Shown in pieces: positions 1 through 8,959 of a stretch of DNA of 64,000 nucleotides. The stretch is taken from contig NZ_CP192600.1 in NCBI RefSeq assembly GCF_050632395.1, forward strand, positions 1,674,001 through 1,738,000. The letters run 5' to 3'. Below the pieces are notes generated by a model, which was not told the DNA's origin, made no database searches, and saw only the letters and a list, made by a program, of their open reading frames with translations. The translations under genes were made by a program, and so were the position numbers. This stretch comes from JAUYQR01 sp050632395. Its GTDB lineage: Bacteria; Pseudomonadota; Alphaproteobacteria; Rhodobacterales; Rhodobacteraceae. Positions within the stretch are counted from its first letter, which is position 1; the number at the start of each line of letters is the position of its first letter.

Positions 1-159
1 AAGCAGAAACGACCCCCGCGGCACGCCGAATTCGCTCTCCGCCAGCGCAGGGATCACGGTGCGCATCATGCCAATGGCGAAGCCCACCAGCAGCACCTGA
101 ACCAGTTGATGGGAAAACTGCGTCAGGTTCTCTCGGATACCAAGGGGAAGCGCGGTCAA
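1..159 (-). CDS. MFS transporter, N-terminal part (runs off the window)
   Basis: Reverse-strand reading frame open from base 159 to the window edge, 53 codons, no stop. The TTG start lies 6 bases after a GGAGG ribosome site, and no in-frame ATG precedes it. The peptide begins with a short polar stretch and then a hydrophobic helix containing GFAIGMMRT, followed by an acidic loop and the start of the next helix. This resembles the first helix of major facilitator superfamily carriers. Most of the protein lies outside the window, so the substrate cannot be told. Bases 160-295 separate it from devA and would hold its promoter. Confidence 0.6.
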   Translation of the reverse strand, partial: MTALPLGIRENLTQFSHQLVQVLLVGFAIGMMRTVIPALAESEFGVPRGSFLL

Positions 160-295
160 CTGAATCCTCCAGCTGGGGCATTGCATTCTTGAGGTTGAAT
201 ATGACACATGCACTTCAAATTGGCATGATCGAGGTCAAGGAGATCGACCGATTGCACTCATATCGGTGGTCTGGCGATCGCTCAGTGGTGACCGC

Positions 296-997
296 TTAGC
301 GGATCGTTCGCTCTTGATCCCCGACGATCCGCCCGTCTTCAAGGGTAAGGATACGGTCAGCGCGGTCGAGGATGCGGTTGTCATGGGTGACGAGAAGCGT
401 TGTCATGCCGCGTGAGGCACCGATGCGTCGGAGAAGATCGACCATATGCGACGCGCTGTCCTTGTCGAGCGCGGCGGTCGGTTCATCAGCCAGCAGCAGG
501 GCAGGGTTTCCAACCAGCGCGCGCGCGATGGCGACGCGCTGCTTCTGGCCGCCGGAGAGGTTCGCGGGCAGATATTCCACTCGGTCCGCCAATCCGACTA
601 GGCCGAGCAGATGCCTTGCGGCGCGACCGGCCTGATCGTCCGTCACTGACGGATGGACTTGCGCGCCCATCATGACGTTCTGCTCTGCCGTCAGGCTTTC
701 ATGCAGATTATGCGCCTGGAAGATGAAGCCGAGCCTGCGCCGCATTTCGACAAGCTTCGCGTCGTTCGCATCATGCAATTCTTGGCCCATCAGGAGCAGC
801 GTGCCGTCCTGCACCGCGCGCAGGCATCCGATCAGGGTGAGGAGTGTAGTCTTGCCCGATCCGGACGGCCCCATGAGAACCGTGAAACTGCCGCGGTCCA
901 GTTTCAGACCGATGTCATGAAGCGCCTGCTTGCGGGCAGAGCCTTGGCCGAACCAGTGGTTCACCCCATGCATGTCGACAATCGGCCCGGTTTCCAT
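296..997 (-). CDS. devA: DevA-type ABC exporter ATP-binding protein
   Basis: Cytoplasmic ATPase of a DevBCA-type tripartite exporter (MacB/LolD-like class), powering the permease encoded next to it. From the ATG at 997: Walker A GPSGSGKTT at residues 43-51, Q-loop near 94, signature LSGGQ at 147-151, Walker B LLLADEP at 167-173, and a switch His in VTHD. The length of 233 aa is normal. The ATG follows GAGGG by 5 bases; a TTG four codons upstream overlaps the devC stop but has no better site. It is the last gene of the reverse-strand operon devB-devC-devA. DevBCA systems export glycolipids or other hydrophobic compounds in cyanobacteria; the substrate here is unknown. Confidence 0.9.
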   Translation of the reverse strand: METGPIVDMHGVNHWFGQGSARKQALHDIGLKLDRGSFTVLMGPSGSGKTTLLTLIGCLRAVQDGTLLLMGQELHDANDAKLVEMRRRLGFIFQAHNLHESLTAEQNVMMGAQVHPSVTDDQAGRAARHLLGLVGLADRVEYLPANLSGGQKQRVAIARALVGNPALLLADEPTAALDKDSASHMVDLLRRIGASRGMTTLLVTHDNRILDRADRILTLEDGRIVGDQERTIR

Positions 998-1005
998 ATC
1001 GACCC

Positions 1006-2178
1006 TCAAAACAGGTCGGCAGGGTCAGCGGCGGCAAGCCGTCGGGTGGCGATCGCCCCGGAAAGCGTCGAAAAGACCACCGTCCCTACGAAGACGATGA
1101 CCGCCATTGATGGCGTCACGGCCAACGGCAGCGTCGTCACCTTGCCCATCACGGTGAGGATCGTCGCGCCTACGGCAAACCCTGGCAGAAAGCCGAGAAT
1201 GCCAAGGATCAGCGCCTCTTCGAGGACGATCCCCATGAAGAAGCGCTGACCATAACCCATTGCCTTGAATGTCGCGTATTCGCGCAGATGGTCGGCGACG
1301 TCGGTCGACAGCACCTGATAGACGATGACCAGCCCTACCAGCACCCCGATCAAGACACCAAAGCCGAAGATGATGCCGGTGGGTCGCTTCGTCTGCTGAT
1401 AGGTTAGTTCCTCCTGCGCGGCATCGGCGTAGCTGCGGATGCGCAGGGCCGGGTCTGACACCAGCTTGCGCAGGCGGGGCACGACAGCCGCCACATCCGC
1501 ACCGGGGCGAAGGCGCAGCAGGATGTGGTCCGGCGCGGTCGACCGGCGCGCGGGGAACAAGGACAGGAAGGTCTGGTCGGACACCATCATGTACCCGTCG
1601 CCGCCGAACCCGCCACCTCCGGCAAAGGTGGAATAGGCCGTCAGCGTGCGGCCCTGCGATTCAAAGGACAAGGGCGATTGCGGGCGGATCGCTGCCGTTT
1701 CGTCGCGCTTCATTCCGCGGGCGAGACGGTCGATGATGGCTGCATCCTGCACCTCCAGCAGCGAGAGGTCGGTTGCGATCACGGGGGCCACGAGGTCCGG
1801 CTTGGCCGGATCCACGCCAAAGGTGGTCAGGCTGATGTCGGCATCGCCGCGATCCCACGGCACATTGCCGATGAACAGCCCCATGCCGTCGACCACGTCG
1901 GGATCGGCGAGGGCCTGCAACATCCATTGCCGCGCGACGTTGCCACCGTCGGTCAGGGCATTCGCATCGGCGGCCGAGATCATCACGTCAGCGGCAAAGA
2001 AGGTGTAGGGGCGCAGCGTTGCGGTCCCCATCGACGTCATGATGCCCAACTGCACAAAGACCAGAACATTGGCAAAGGCGACCCCGATCAGGGCGGCGGC
2101 AAAGCGCATCGGATTGTGCGTCAGTTGCAGCCAGCCGATCGGCAGCCGACCGAGAAGGCGCTGTAACAGCCACTTCAC
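1006..2178 (-). CDS. devC: DevC-type ABC exporter permease
   Basis: Inner-membrane permease of 390 aa in the FtsX/MacB-like family. One membrane helix lies near residues 25-45, then a long periplasmic domain (about 50-265), then three helices in the C-terminal third, including FGVLIGVLVGLVIVYQVLSTDVADHLREYATFKAMGY, split here only by reading. The DHLREYATFKAMGY segment before the penultimate helix is typical of DevC. GTG start overlaps the devB stop (GTGA), implying translational coupling. It should form the transport channel with DevA and contact the DevB adaptor. Confidence 0.9.
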   Translation of the reverse strand: MKWLLQRLLGRLPIGWLQLTHNPMRFAAALIGVAFANVLVFVQLGIMTSMGTATLRPYTFFAADVMISAADANALTDGGNVARQWMLQALADPDVVDGMGLFIGNVPWDRGDADISLTTFGVDPAKPDLVAPVIATDLSLLEVQDAAIIDRLARGMKRDETAAIRPQSPLSFESQGRTLTAYSTFAGGGGFGGDGYMMVSDQTFLSLFPARRSTAPDHILLRLRPGADVAAVVPRLRKLVSDPALRIRSYADAAQEELTYQQTKRPTGIIFGFGVLIGVLVGLVIVYQVLSTDVADHLREYATFKAMGYGQRFFMGIVLEEALILGILGFLPGFAVGATILTVMGKVTTLPLAVTPSMAVIVFVGTVVFSTLSGAIATRRLAAADPADLF

Positions 2179-3398
2179 GGTGTGGTCCCGGTTCCGCTGG
2201 TGTCGATGCGGGCGATGGCCTCAAGGTTGGTGAAGCGCGCGGCGATATCGGACGATGCCGCATCCAGCGCCACGAGCACGCGGATCACGCGGGCATCCTT
2301 GTTTTCGGCAGCGTCGTCCGAGATCAGACCCTGCCGCCCGACGGTAAGCCCGATCGAATCGACCTTTCCCTGCAACGTCCTGACCAGCACTGCCGAGACA
2401 AGTTCGACGGGCTGGCCTACAGCGACCCTAGCGATGCGGTCCTGCCAGATTTCCACTTCGGCCATCATACGGCTGGTATCGCCCATCTGCATGATGCCGT
2501 CGGCGGGCGGGCGTTGACCGGGCGTGGCGTTGATGTCGAGGATCGTGCCGGCAATCGGCGCGACGACCGACGCGCGCTGCAGGTCAAGCCGCGCGCGGGC
2601 GAGATCGGCCTTGCCCGCCGCGACGTTTCGGGTGGCGACCACAACGTCCGGCTGGTCATCGAGGCCGATGGCGGAAAAGCGCGCCAATGTCGCCTCGGCG
2701 CGTGTCACGGCGAGCCTTGCCCCCTCGGCGGCAGCGCGGGCTGCGTCAAGCGTCGCCTGGGTGGCGACGCCGCGCTGAAACAGTTCCTCGGTGCGCTGGA
2801 GGTTGGCCGCCCCCTCGGTCGCCGAGGCGGCGGCCTGTTCCAGCGTGGCCTTCGCCTCGTCGCGGCTGGATTGGACCGTGGCGCGGGTCTGCATCAGGGT
2901 CGCCTCGCGGATGGCGAGATTGGCCTCGGCCGTCAGCATCGCGCCTTCCAGCGCAGCTGCGTTGTCTAGCCGCGCCAGAACCGCACCTTTCTCCACCCTT
3001 TGGCCGACCGATACGAGCAGTTCGGCAATTCGCGCGTCGCCCGCGCCATACGGCGCCGCCACCACTGAGACATCGCCATCGGGCATGAGACGCGCCAAAC
3101 CGATCACATCGCTGGGCAACATGGTTTCCGCCATGCGTTGCGGCATTTCGACATTGGGCGGCAGGGCGATAGGTGCGTCGGACCCACCCCCGGGTTGCAG
3201 GCCGGTCAGGCCGTAAAATGCTTTCAACAGCGGCGGCTGGAAATACATACCGATAACCGCGCCGGAAAACATCAGGACGGGAATGAAGAGAACCAGAAGG
3301 TAGCGACGCTTGAACGGTCTGCGCTTCGTCACGACCGAGCTGGCATCATCGGTGGCCCTCAAATCCAGCGGCAGGTCAGGTTCGGTGCGCTCGGCCAT
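2175..3398 (-). CDS. devB: DevB/HlyD-type periplasmic adaptor of ABC exporter
   Basis: Membrane fusion protein of 407 aa. A basic N-terminus is followed by one membrane anchor (about residues 32-52, LLVLFIPVLMFSGAVIGMYF). Then come a first biotinyl-lipoyl half, a long alpha-helical hairpin rich in Ala, Glu and Arg (about 150-255), the second lipoyl half and a beta-barrel. It would bridge DevC to an outer-membrane TolC-type channel not encoded here. First gene of the devBCA operon, so the promoter should lie in the 314-bp gap upstream (3399-3712). The ATG has GAGGG about 10 bases upstream. Confidence 0.88.
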   Translation of the reverse strand: MAERTEPDLPLDLRATDDASSVVTKRRPFKRRYLLVLFIPVLMFSGAVIGMYFQPPLLKAFYGLTGLQPGGGSDAPIALPPNVEMPQRMAETMLPSDVIGLARLMPDGDVSVVAAPYGAGDARIAELLVSVGQRVEKGAVLARLDNAAALEGAMLTAEANLAIREATLMQTRATVQSSRDEAKATLEQAAASATEGAANLQRTEELFQRGVATQATLDAARAAAEGARLAVTRAEATLARFSAIGLDDQPDVVVATRNVAAGKADLARARLDLQRASVVAPIAGTILDINATPGQRPPADGIMQMGDTSRMMAEVEIWQDRIARVAVGQPVELVSAVLVRTLQGKVDSIGLTVGRQGLISDDAAENKDARVIRVLVALDAASSDIAARFTNLEAIARIDTSGTGTTP

Positions 3399-3712
3399 GG
3401 CGGGCTATCCCTCAATGCTGGGCGTTGATTTCTACCTTTTTCATGAATGACCGACTCCAACCTTGATGTCGGTCAAGCGGAAGGGACGAGTCACCCCGAT
3501 ATGCATCGTATCCACCATCCCACCGCCCCGTGCGCGACCAATTCGACCAAAAGCTTCCTGGTTCCGGCCTGCGGCTGCGGGTGCGCGGCGGAACAAATGG
3601 CCAAGTTCTGGACGAAAAGCAGGAACGGTGATCTCAGACGATCACGCTCTATTGTCTGAATTTGGCGTCCTTTACATGGCAACCCAGTCGGCGTTCGGGC
3701 AGATAGACCGTC
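3399..3712. other. Intergenic, divergent promoter region of devB
   Basis: A 314-bp gap between devB (reverse) and the small exported protein gene (forward). Short frames across it have no ribosome sites and no recognisable protein. It presumably carries the two outward promoters; no confident -35/-10 pair could be assigned. Confidence 0.4.
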
Positions 3713-4069
3713 ATGTCCATTTTGCGCACCATGATTATGGCCCTCCTGCTTGTCGCTGTCCTGCCTTGGGGGGCCTACTTGGGTAAGTTTCCTACTGCCG
3801 TCCTCGGCCCCCTGACCGTGGAAACAATTGCGGTTAACTCATCGGATGCGCATGCTTCGACGGCCCCTCTCAAGATCGCGCAGAAAGCTTGGATCAAGTG
3901 TCGCAAAGGGCTTCCTGGATCGACCTGCACACCTGAGCCGAAAGCACTATTTTCCGCGATTGGCCGTGACCGTCCCCTCACGTCAAACTCACTCGTGACC
4001 GATAGGACATCTTCTTTCTCGGATGGCATCGTCGAAAGGCCAACACTGCCGCCGCCCCGCCCTGTCTGA
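3713..4069 (+). CDS. Small exported protein of unknown function
   Basis: 118 aa. The N-terminus MSILRTMIMALLLVAVLPWGAY is a clear signal peptide or membrane anchor, followed by a low-complexity polar region with two Cys (near 63 and 72, in WIKCRKGLPGSTC) and a Pro-rich tail. Similar short exported proteins are common in Rhodobacteraceae, but no function is known to me. No strong ribosome site precedes the ATG. It reads toward the L,D-transpeptidase gene 55 bases downstream and may be cotranscribed with it. Confidence 0.55.
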   Translation: MSILRTMIMALLLVAVLPWGAYLGKFPTAVLGPLTVETIAVNSSDAHASTAPLKIAQKAWIKCRKGLPGSTCTPEPKALFSAIGRDRPLTSNSLVTDRTSSFSDGIVERPTLPPPRPV

Positions 4070-4123
4070 TGCGACACCCGCCTCGCCAAGAGGCATCGTT
4101 TCATCAAATCAAGGATACAAAGA

Positions 4124-4819
4124 ATGTTGACACGACGGATGTTCGTTGCAGCTGGTGCTGCCGCGTCCCTTTCTGCCTGCGTGCGCCTGGAAGGGTCGCC
4201 TGACATCGCGCCGGAACCGGCAGAGATCGTCCCGCCGGTTCCGGCTTTTTACGGTGCGGTCTTCGACGAGCCGTATCCGGTTCCTGCGGTGCCGGCAGGT
4301 GTGGTCCCGCCCCACCTTTGGCGGCAAGACGTGGAGAACCCGTTTCCCGAAGAAGCATCGGGGACGATCATTGTGGATCCCGATGCAGGCTATTTGCACC
4401 TTGTCCAGACCCGTGAGACGGCCATGCGCTACGGGGCCGGGACGGGTGCGGCGGCCTATTCTTGGAACGGGGTGGCGCGGCTGCAGTTCGCGCGCGCATG
4501 GCCGCGCTGGAAAGTGCCTGACGAGATGATCGTGCGCAGGCCGGAACTGGAGCCCTATTCGGTGGCCAATGGCGGCATGGACCCCGGCCCCGGCAATCCG
4601 CTTGGAGCAAGGGCGCTGTATCTGTTTCAAAATGGCAAGGACACGCTCTACCGCATCCACGGGGCCTGCGAGCCGAACTATCTGGGCAAACCGGTGTCGT
4701 CCGGCTGCATCCGACTGCTGGATCAGGATGCCATCGACCTGTATCGCCGCGCCCCACACGGGGCAAAGGTGCGCGTTTTGCCGTCGATCCTGCCGACCGG
4801 ACTGGCGGCGCTGTATTGA
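4124..4819 (+). CDS. L,D-transpeptidase (YkuD) family envelope protein
   Basis: 231 aa. The N-terminus MLTRRMFVAAGAAASLSAC combines a twin-arginine-like basic start with a lipobox-like LSAC, so it is exported and probably lipid-anchored. The YkuD domain spans about residues 95-225 and contains the catalytic signature SSGCIRL (nucleophile Cys near 198) preceded by RIHGACEP, where most members have a HGT-type segment. The reaction expected is 3-3 cross-linking of peptidoglycan or attachment of lipoprotein to it. AAGGA lies 8 bases before the ATG. Confidence 0.88.
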   Translation: MLTRRMFVAAGAAASLSACVRLEGSPDIAPEPAEIVPPVPAFYGAVFDEPYPVPAVPAGVVPPHLWRQDVENPFPEEASGTIIVDPDAGYLHLVQTRETAMRYGAGTGAAAYSWNGVARLQFARAWPRWKVPDEMIVRRPELEPYSVANGGMDPGPGNPLGARALYLFQNGKDTLYRIHGACEPNYLGKPVSSGCIRLLDQDAIDLYRRAPHGAKVRVLPSILPTGLAALY

Positions 4820-5564
4820 AGGCGCGACGGGTTCGGGCGTGGCTTCCGCGCCCGGACCCACCATCACGAACTCAAACTCAACAGACTTTTGCAGAAGCTC
4901 GCGGACCTGTCCCGCCACGGACGCGCGAACCATGGATTTCCGAATCTTGCGCTGAGCCACCGGTTCTGCGCTTTGCGCAACCAAGTCTAATGGAATTTCT
5001 GCGGCCGAGGCCGTGTGAAACTCGATCAGGCCACAAATCTCGGCGGACAGCGTTTCTCCATAGCGAGCGATTTGGGAGAGTGTGCCGTGCGTGGTTGCGT
5101 CACTCGACGCGGGAGGAAGGCTGTTCTGTGCGAATTCGCCAAAACGACCTTTTCACACAGAATTGGCCCAAAGCGGTCGATTGACAATCGCACAACAAAC
5201 GGCCGCTTTCCGCCCTTCATGTCGGTTGTGCAGCGCTTGAGACCGAAGAGCGAGCAACCCGAGCCAACGGCAGAAAGGTACGCGTAGCTGGGGATCGCGA
5301 CTGCAGTGCCGACGGTGCTGGAACCATCTGTCAGGTGGCGAACAATAGCCTTTCGCTAAGTCGCAGCAAGCGGTGCAGCAAACCTCACCGCCACAGATAG
5401 TTCATATGATCTTTGGTTGTACAGGCGCGCAGCTCATGCCGCGCAGCGATTGGCTTCAAGAAGCCCGGGGCAGGGTGCCATGTCATGGTCTCGCCCTTTG
5501 CGGCAGCCCAAAACTGTAATAGTATAACATTGTTGGCAACTATTGCGGCTGGAGACAATGATCG
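4820..5564. other. Long intergenic stretch, nothing recognised
   Basis: About 745 bp downstream of the L,D-transpeptidase gene. Several short frames exist on both strands, but none shows a recognisable domain, a convincing ribosome site or codon bias like the neighbours. A weak GC-rich inverted repeat just after the stop codon (about 4840-4860) may end transcription. It looks like decayed or non-coding accessory DNA. Confidence 0.4.
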
Positions 5565-6005
5565 ATGGAAAATGTGAAACGGACCAGTCTTACTGCCAAG
5601 CAGGAGCTGTTTGCCGCCGGCGTTGCCGACGGACAACCCTCCAGCGATGCGTACCGCCTTGCATATGACGCAGACAGAATGGGTCCGCCAACGATCTGGT
5701 CGGAAGCGTCCCGTCTCGCCAGCAACCCAAAGGTTGCCGCAAGGATCGAGCAGCTAAGAGCGGAAAAGGACCAGCTTCGGCGCATGTTGGTACTCGATCA
5801 CGAGGAGGCAATCCTTGCCCGACTCCAGCATGAGGCGCTAACCGCCAAAACGGACAGTGCCCGCATCCGTGCTCTCGAACTCTTAGGACGTCATGCGGGG
5901 ATGTTTGCAGAACGTGTCGAGGTCATCCCTGCCGAGCGGACAGCAGAGCAGATCGAAGCTGACATATTGAGCAAGCTTCAAAGACTCGGCATCGGTGGCG
6001 CATAA
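5565..6005 (+). CDS. Terminase small-subunit-like protein, orphan
   Basis: 146 aa, soluble. The N-terminal part (about residues 8-60: LTAKQELFAAGVADGQ, then DAYRLAYD and a TIWSEASRL segment) resembles the helix-turn-helix DNA-binding region of phage small terminase subunits. The pattern 'new residues, conserved asparagine or aspartate, VAARIEQLRAE' is also typical. The rest is helical and charged. Small terminases recognise packaging sites on phage DNA. No large terminase, portal or capsid gene lies nearby, so this is an orphan, perhaps a prophage relic or a domesticated DNA-binding protein. GGAG lies 10 bases before the ATG. Confidence 0.65.
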   Translation: MENVKRTSLTAKQELFAAGVADGQPSSDAYRLAYDADRMGPPTIWSEASRLASNPKVAARIEQLRAEKDQLRRMLVLDHEEAILARLQHEALTAKTDSARIRALELLGRHAGMFAERVEVIPAERTAEQIEADILSKLQRLGIGGA

Positions 6006-7185
6006 CCATATGAAAAGATGTCTTTTGAGCGTCCCTGCCTGCAGCGGTGCCGGAAAAGACGTGTGACCGATGTGACCGATGTGAAGGGTTTTTCGACATG
6101 GAACGCCTCGCCAAAAAAAGATTAAAGAAGAAGTGAATGTAATGTGCCAAAATCGGTCACATCGGTCACATCGGTCACATCGGTCACAAGGGACGTCCGC
6201 CAACGGCGCCGAGTAGGCACCAAAACGGTACGTCCGCTTCCTCATAATCAGGGGGCCATTGCCATCAGTCGGACGAACGCCGCGGTCTTGAGTAAAGTGC
6301 AGGGAACTGGTCGAATGAGTTCATGACTGGCTGGGTTGCACTCTCCTGTGACGCTAGACACCCGCTGGCACGACACCGACTTTTGCAGTGTAGCGCAGAT
6401 AGGCGCTGTTGCCGTCAGTCTACCTCCATCTCCGTCGATGGTCCTCGCGAACGCCCCACTTCGGCCTCGACTACCTTCGCGCGACCGACAGGGCCAGATC
6501 CGCAAAGCTTCGCGCCCGCCCCGGTGTCCAACGTGCCCAATTGTGCAAAACTGTAGCCCGAAGGCTCGCTCAAGCTTACAAAACTGGAGGAAACGTCACC
6601 AAGTTTAATTGGCCGGTGGCTTCCGCTTAGATTCTCGGAAACGGGCATGATGCCACCGAAATGCAGGGCTTCGCTTACCCAGATACAAGGAGGATCGGGG
6701 AGCACAAGCGGGCTGGGCAAAACCGAACCCAGGAGAATCGGCTTTCTTTCAACTGCAGGCATTAGACAGAGGTCTTGGATCGCGACGTCAGTAAAGTTGG
6801 TTAATCAAATATGACAGCACCAGACGATCCAGCAGCATCTCGCGCATCTCACAGCTCGTCTCTGGCAATGCTTCGCAGACTTCTACCGGCGCTCGTATGC
6901 CGTGACAAATCGTAGGCATAGTTGGTGCGAGCCTACCCGTAGGACATTGTCGCGGTTCGGTGGCGACTGAGTGGGGACGAGACAGCTCTCTGTAAAAATT
7001 TGAATGAACTTTTCCGGCACCGGGGCAGCGATAGTTCCGGTCACGAAGCCCCTTCACGGAACCCTACGCTTGTTGTATCCGGGCAGTGAAGTTGGAGAAC
7101 CACCGCACGCATCATCCCACCCGCAGCATTCCTTGAAGACCAGTCCGACACCGTCGGGCATCTTCGATCATGCATGGAGTGATAG
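6006..7185. other. Gene-poor region with repeat
   Basis: About 1.2 kb between the terminase-like gene and the acidic-protein gene. Besides the 9-mer repeat at 6062-6188, only short frames occur, without ribosome sites or known domains. The longest, 115 codons on the reverse strand at 6415-6762, has a serine- and proline-rich translation I do not recognise. I treat the region as non-coding or decayed. Confidence 0.4.
6062..6188. repeat. Tandem 9-mer repeats in inverted arrangement
   Basis: At 6153-6188 the unit TCGGTCACA occurs four times head to tail without a mismatch. At 6062-6085 its reverse complement TGTGACCGA occurs twice, plus six bases of a third copy. The arms can pair over about 23 bp around a loop of roughly 67 bases that is A-rich (6113-6140). 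No ORF with support crosses it. It could be a protein-binding iteron array, a structured RNA element or a slipped-strand expansion. Confidence 0.85.
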
Positions 7186-7623
7186 ATGAGCGAGACCAAC
7201 GAGACCGTAATCACCCACCACACCTTCGGCCGACGCAAAGGGATTGTGCGCTGGCACGAGCCGCTGGCAGCGGCCTTCCCGACGGAGGCTGAACGCACAG
7301 CCATCGTCGCCCTGTTCGATGACGCTATGCGCTCCTTCGACACTGTCGTCTTCTACGTTCACTACACGATGTTTGAGAACAAGGAGATCGAGTGGGCGTC
7401 GACGGTAGACGACGCCACCGACGAGATCGAGATTGATGCAACGCTGGCTACGCGCTTCAACCACAACGCTGACGGCGAGATCGAACTGTCAGACGAACTC
7501 CTAGAATACCTGCTCTGGTATGAGGCGAAGTACTATTTGGGGGGAGCGCCGCTCCCGGCCACGCTTGAGGAGGCCGGAGAGGTATTTCGGCTCTGGAAGA
7601 AAGCAAAGGAGGACAGGACATGA
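7186..7623 (+). CDS. Acidic protein of unknown function, paired with HD-domain gene
   Basis: 145 aa, strongly acidic (many Glu and Asp, notably DDATDEIEIDATL and DGEIELSDELLEYLLWYEAKYY), soluble, with no membrane segment. I recognise no family. GGAG lies 6 bases before the ATG, and the stop overlaps the start of the HD-domain gene (ATGA), so the two are almost surely one translationally coupled unit. Such pairing suggests a partner or modulator of the HD protein, which is inference only. Confidence 0.7.
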   Translation: MSETNETVITHHTFGRRKGIVRWHEPLAAAFPTEAERTAIVALFDDAMRSFDTVVFYVHYTMFENKEIEWASTVDDATDEIEIDATLATRFNHNADGEIELSDELLEYLLWYEAKYYLGGAPLPATLEEAGEVFRLWKKAKEDRT

Positions 7624-8060
7624 ACTTGCAGCGCGCGATCGAGATAGCCGCCGAAGCGCATCGCGGGCAGGTGGACAAGGCAGGAGAGCCGTACATCCTG
7701 CATCCTCTCAGGGTCATGTCCTCTGTCACGACCGACGTGGAGCGCATTGTGGCAGTGCTCCACGATGTGGTCGAAGATGGCGGCCCCGACTGGACCTTCG
7801 AAAGGCTGGAGGCAGAAAGCTTTGCCGCCCCAATCATCGATGCCTTGCGCCTCGTCACCAAGCGGCCGGAAGACGAGGGCAACGACATTGAGACCTACCT
7901 TCGCTTCGTCCGGCGCACCATGCAGAACCCCGTGGCGCGGCGGGTCAAGACAGCAGACATCCGCGACAACCTCGACGCAACGCGGCTGCACGAACTGACT
8001 GAGAAGGACCGGCTGAGAATGAACCGTTACCTCGCCGCCCTTCGGGAACTAGAGGGGTGA
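7620..8060 (+). CDS. HD-domain protein, small alarmone hydrolase/SpoT-like
   Basis: 146 aa, a single HD domain close to the hydrolase half of RelA/SpoT and to the MESH1-like small alarmone hydrolases. Visible motifs: AAEAHRGQVDKAGEPYILHPLRV (His and the HP motif) and AVLHDVVEDG (the metal-binding HD pair), then helices with VKTADIRDNL, where the Asp and Asn match conserved positions. No synthetase, TGS or ACT domain is present. Predicted reaction: Mn-dependent removal of the 3'-diphosphate from (p)ppGpp or a related nucleotide. AGGAGG precedes the ATG, which overlaps the upstream stop. Confidence 0.82.
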   Translation: MNLQRAIEIAAEAHRGQVDKAGEPYILHPLRVMSSVTTDVERIVAVLHDVVEDGGPDWTFERLEAESFAAPIIDALRLVTKRPEDEGNDIETYLRFVRRTMQNPVARRVKTADIRDNLDATRLHELTEKDRLRMNRYLAALRELEG

Positions 8061-8959
8061 GGTTGGCCTGAGAAAGGCCGCTACGGGCGATGGGAGAGGC
8101 GAACCAAGAACGCCAACGGCAAAGGCAGATGGGAAAGACGCCCCCCGCGTCTTGCGGCGTTTTCGACCTGCGGACCCACCCCGGGGGCACGGAGGTACCA
8201 CACCGTTACCTCCCCCACGGGAGACCACATGGTGATGCGCGCGGTCGATCGGCCAATCTGAAAAATTATAAAAAAATCTGGAAACGACTGCCGCCGACCG
8301 AACAGCGGTTTTTGCATGTGTCAAGGATGACCGAGTGTGAGGCCGCGTCGGCATGTTGCACCCCTCTCGGTCTGACCACTTGAGACCGGGTGGTAGGGGC
8401 GTTCCGGTCAGCGGCAGAAGGGGCGGCTCATTGTTTAGGGAGGGGGTGCCCAACGGTCGCTTCGAGCCCTGAGCAGTCGCTCGCCCAGAGCATGGCGCGA
8501 TCGAACGACCCGTAGGTGCAGCGACGCATTCGGCCCAAAGCAGTCTTAAGTTGGGGGTTGCTGACCTTAGTCGCGCGTCGGCAAAGCGGTCATTGGGAAG
8601 CCAGTGGGTCGATGCATACCTCGGCATTGGCTTCCACCGCGCAACACACCTTCTGGCCGCTGGTGGCAAACAATGGCACCGGAGCGCCGCCTCCGACCGA
8701 CATGGGGGCAAGTTTCGGCGTCGCGATTTCCTGTGTGCTGTCGCTATTCATCCTGGCTCAGGCAAATGGCAGCTCGCTCTGGTTAGGGAAAGTCGACCAG
8801 CTGTATGGCACTCGGTCCTAGCAGGATATCATAGCGGACTTGCCAGCCGGCACGCTGTTCATTTGGCCCGCTAGTTCATGAACATCGGGGCCACGGCAGC
8901 GGTGGTCCCTTGCAGCTGTTCGGGGGCTACCCGGAGACAGCCAACCGGTCGGTCAATGG
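8061..8959. other. Gene-poor region after the HD-domain gene
   Basis: About 900 bp. At 8090-8383 a 97-codon forward frame (translation with HPGGTEVPHRYLPHGRPHG) lacks a ribosome site and has an odd composition. At 8516-8821 another frame ends in a hydrophobic stretch (GVAISCVLSLFILAQANG) that might be a membrane-protein remnant. An AT-rich patch lies at 8262-8279. Nothing is recognised with confidence. Confidence 0.35.

Noticed and set aside
4109..4984. Long reverse-strand frame across the L,D-transpeptidase gene
   Set aside because: It is a shadow of the forward gene, with GC-biased third positions and no ribosome site or known domain.
5200..5290. Possible CRISPR or short regularly spaced repeats in the gene-poor regions
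   Set aside because: No direct repeats of 24-40 bp at regular intervals were found; the tandem 9-mers at 6.1 kb have no spacers.
8049..8711. 220-codon reverse frame after the HD-domain gene
   Set aside because: Arg/Pro/Ser-rich translation without a domain or ribosome site; typical of a spurious frame in GC-rich DNA.
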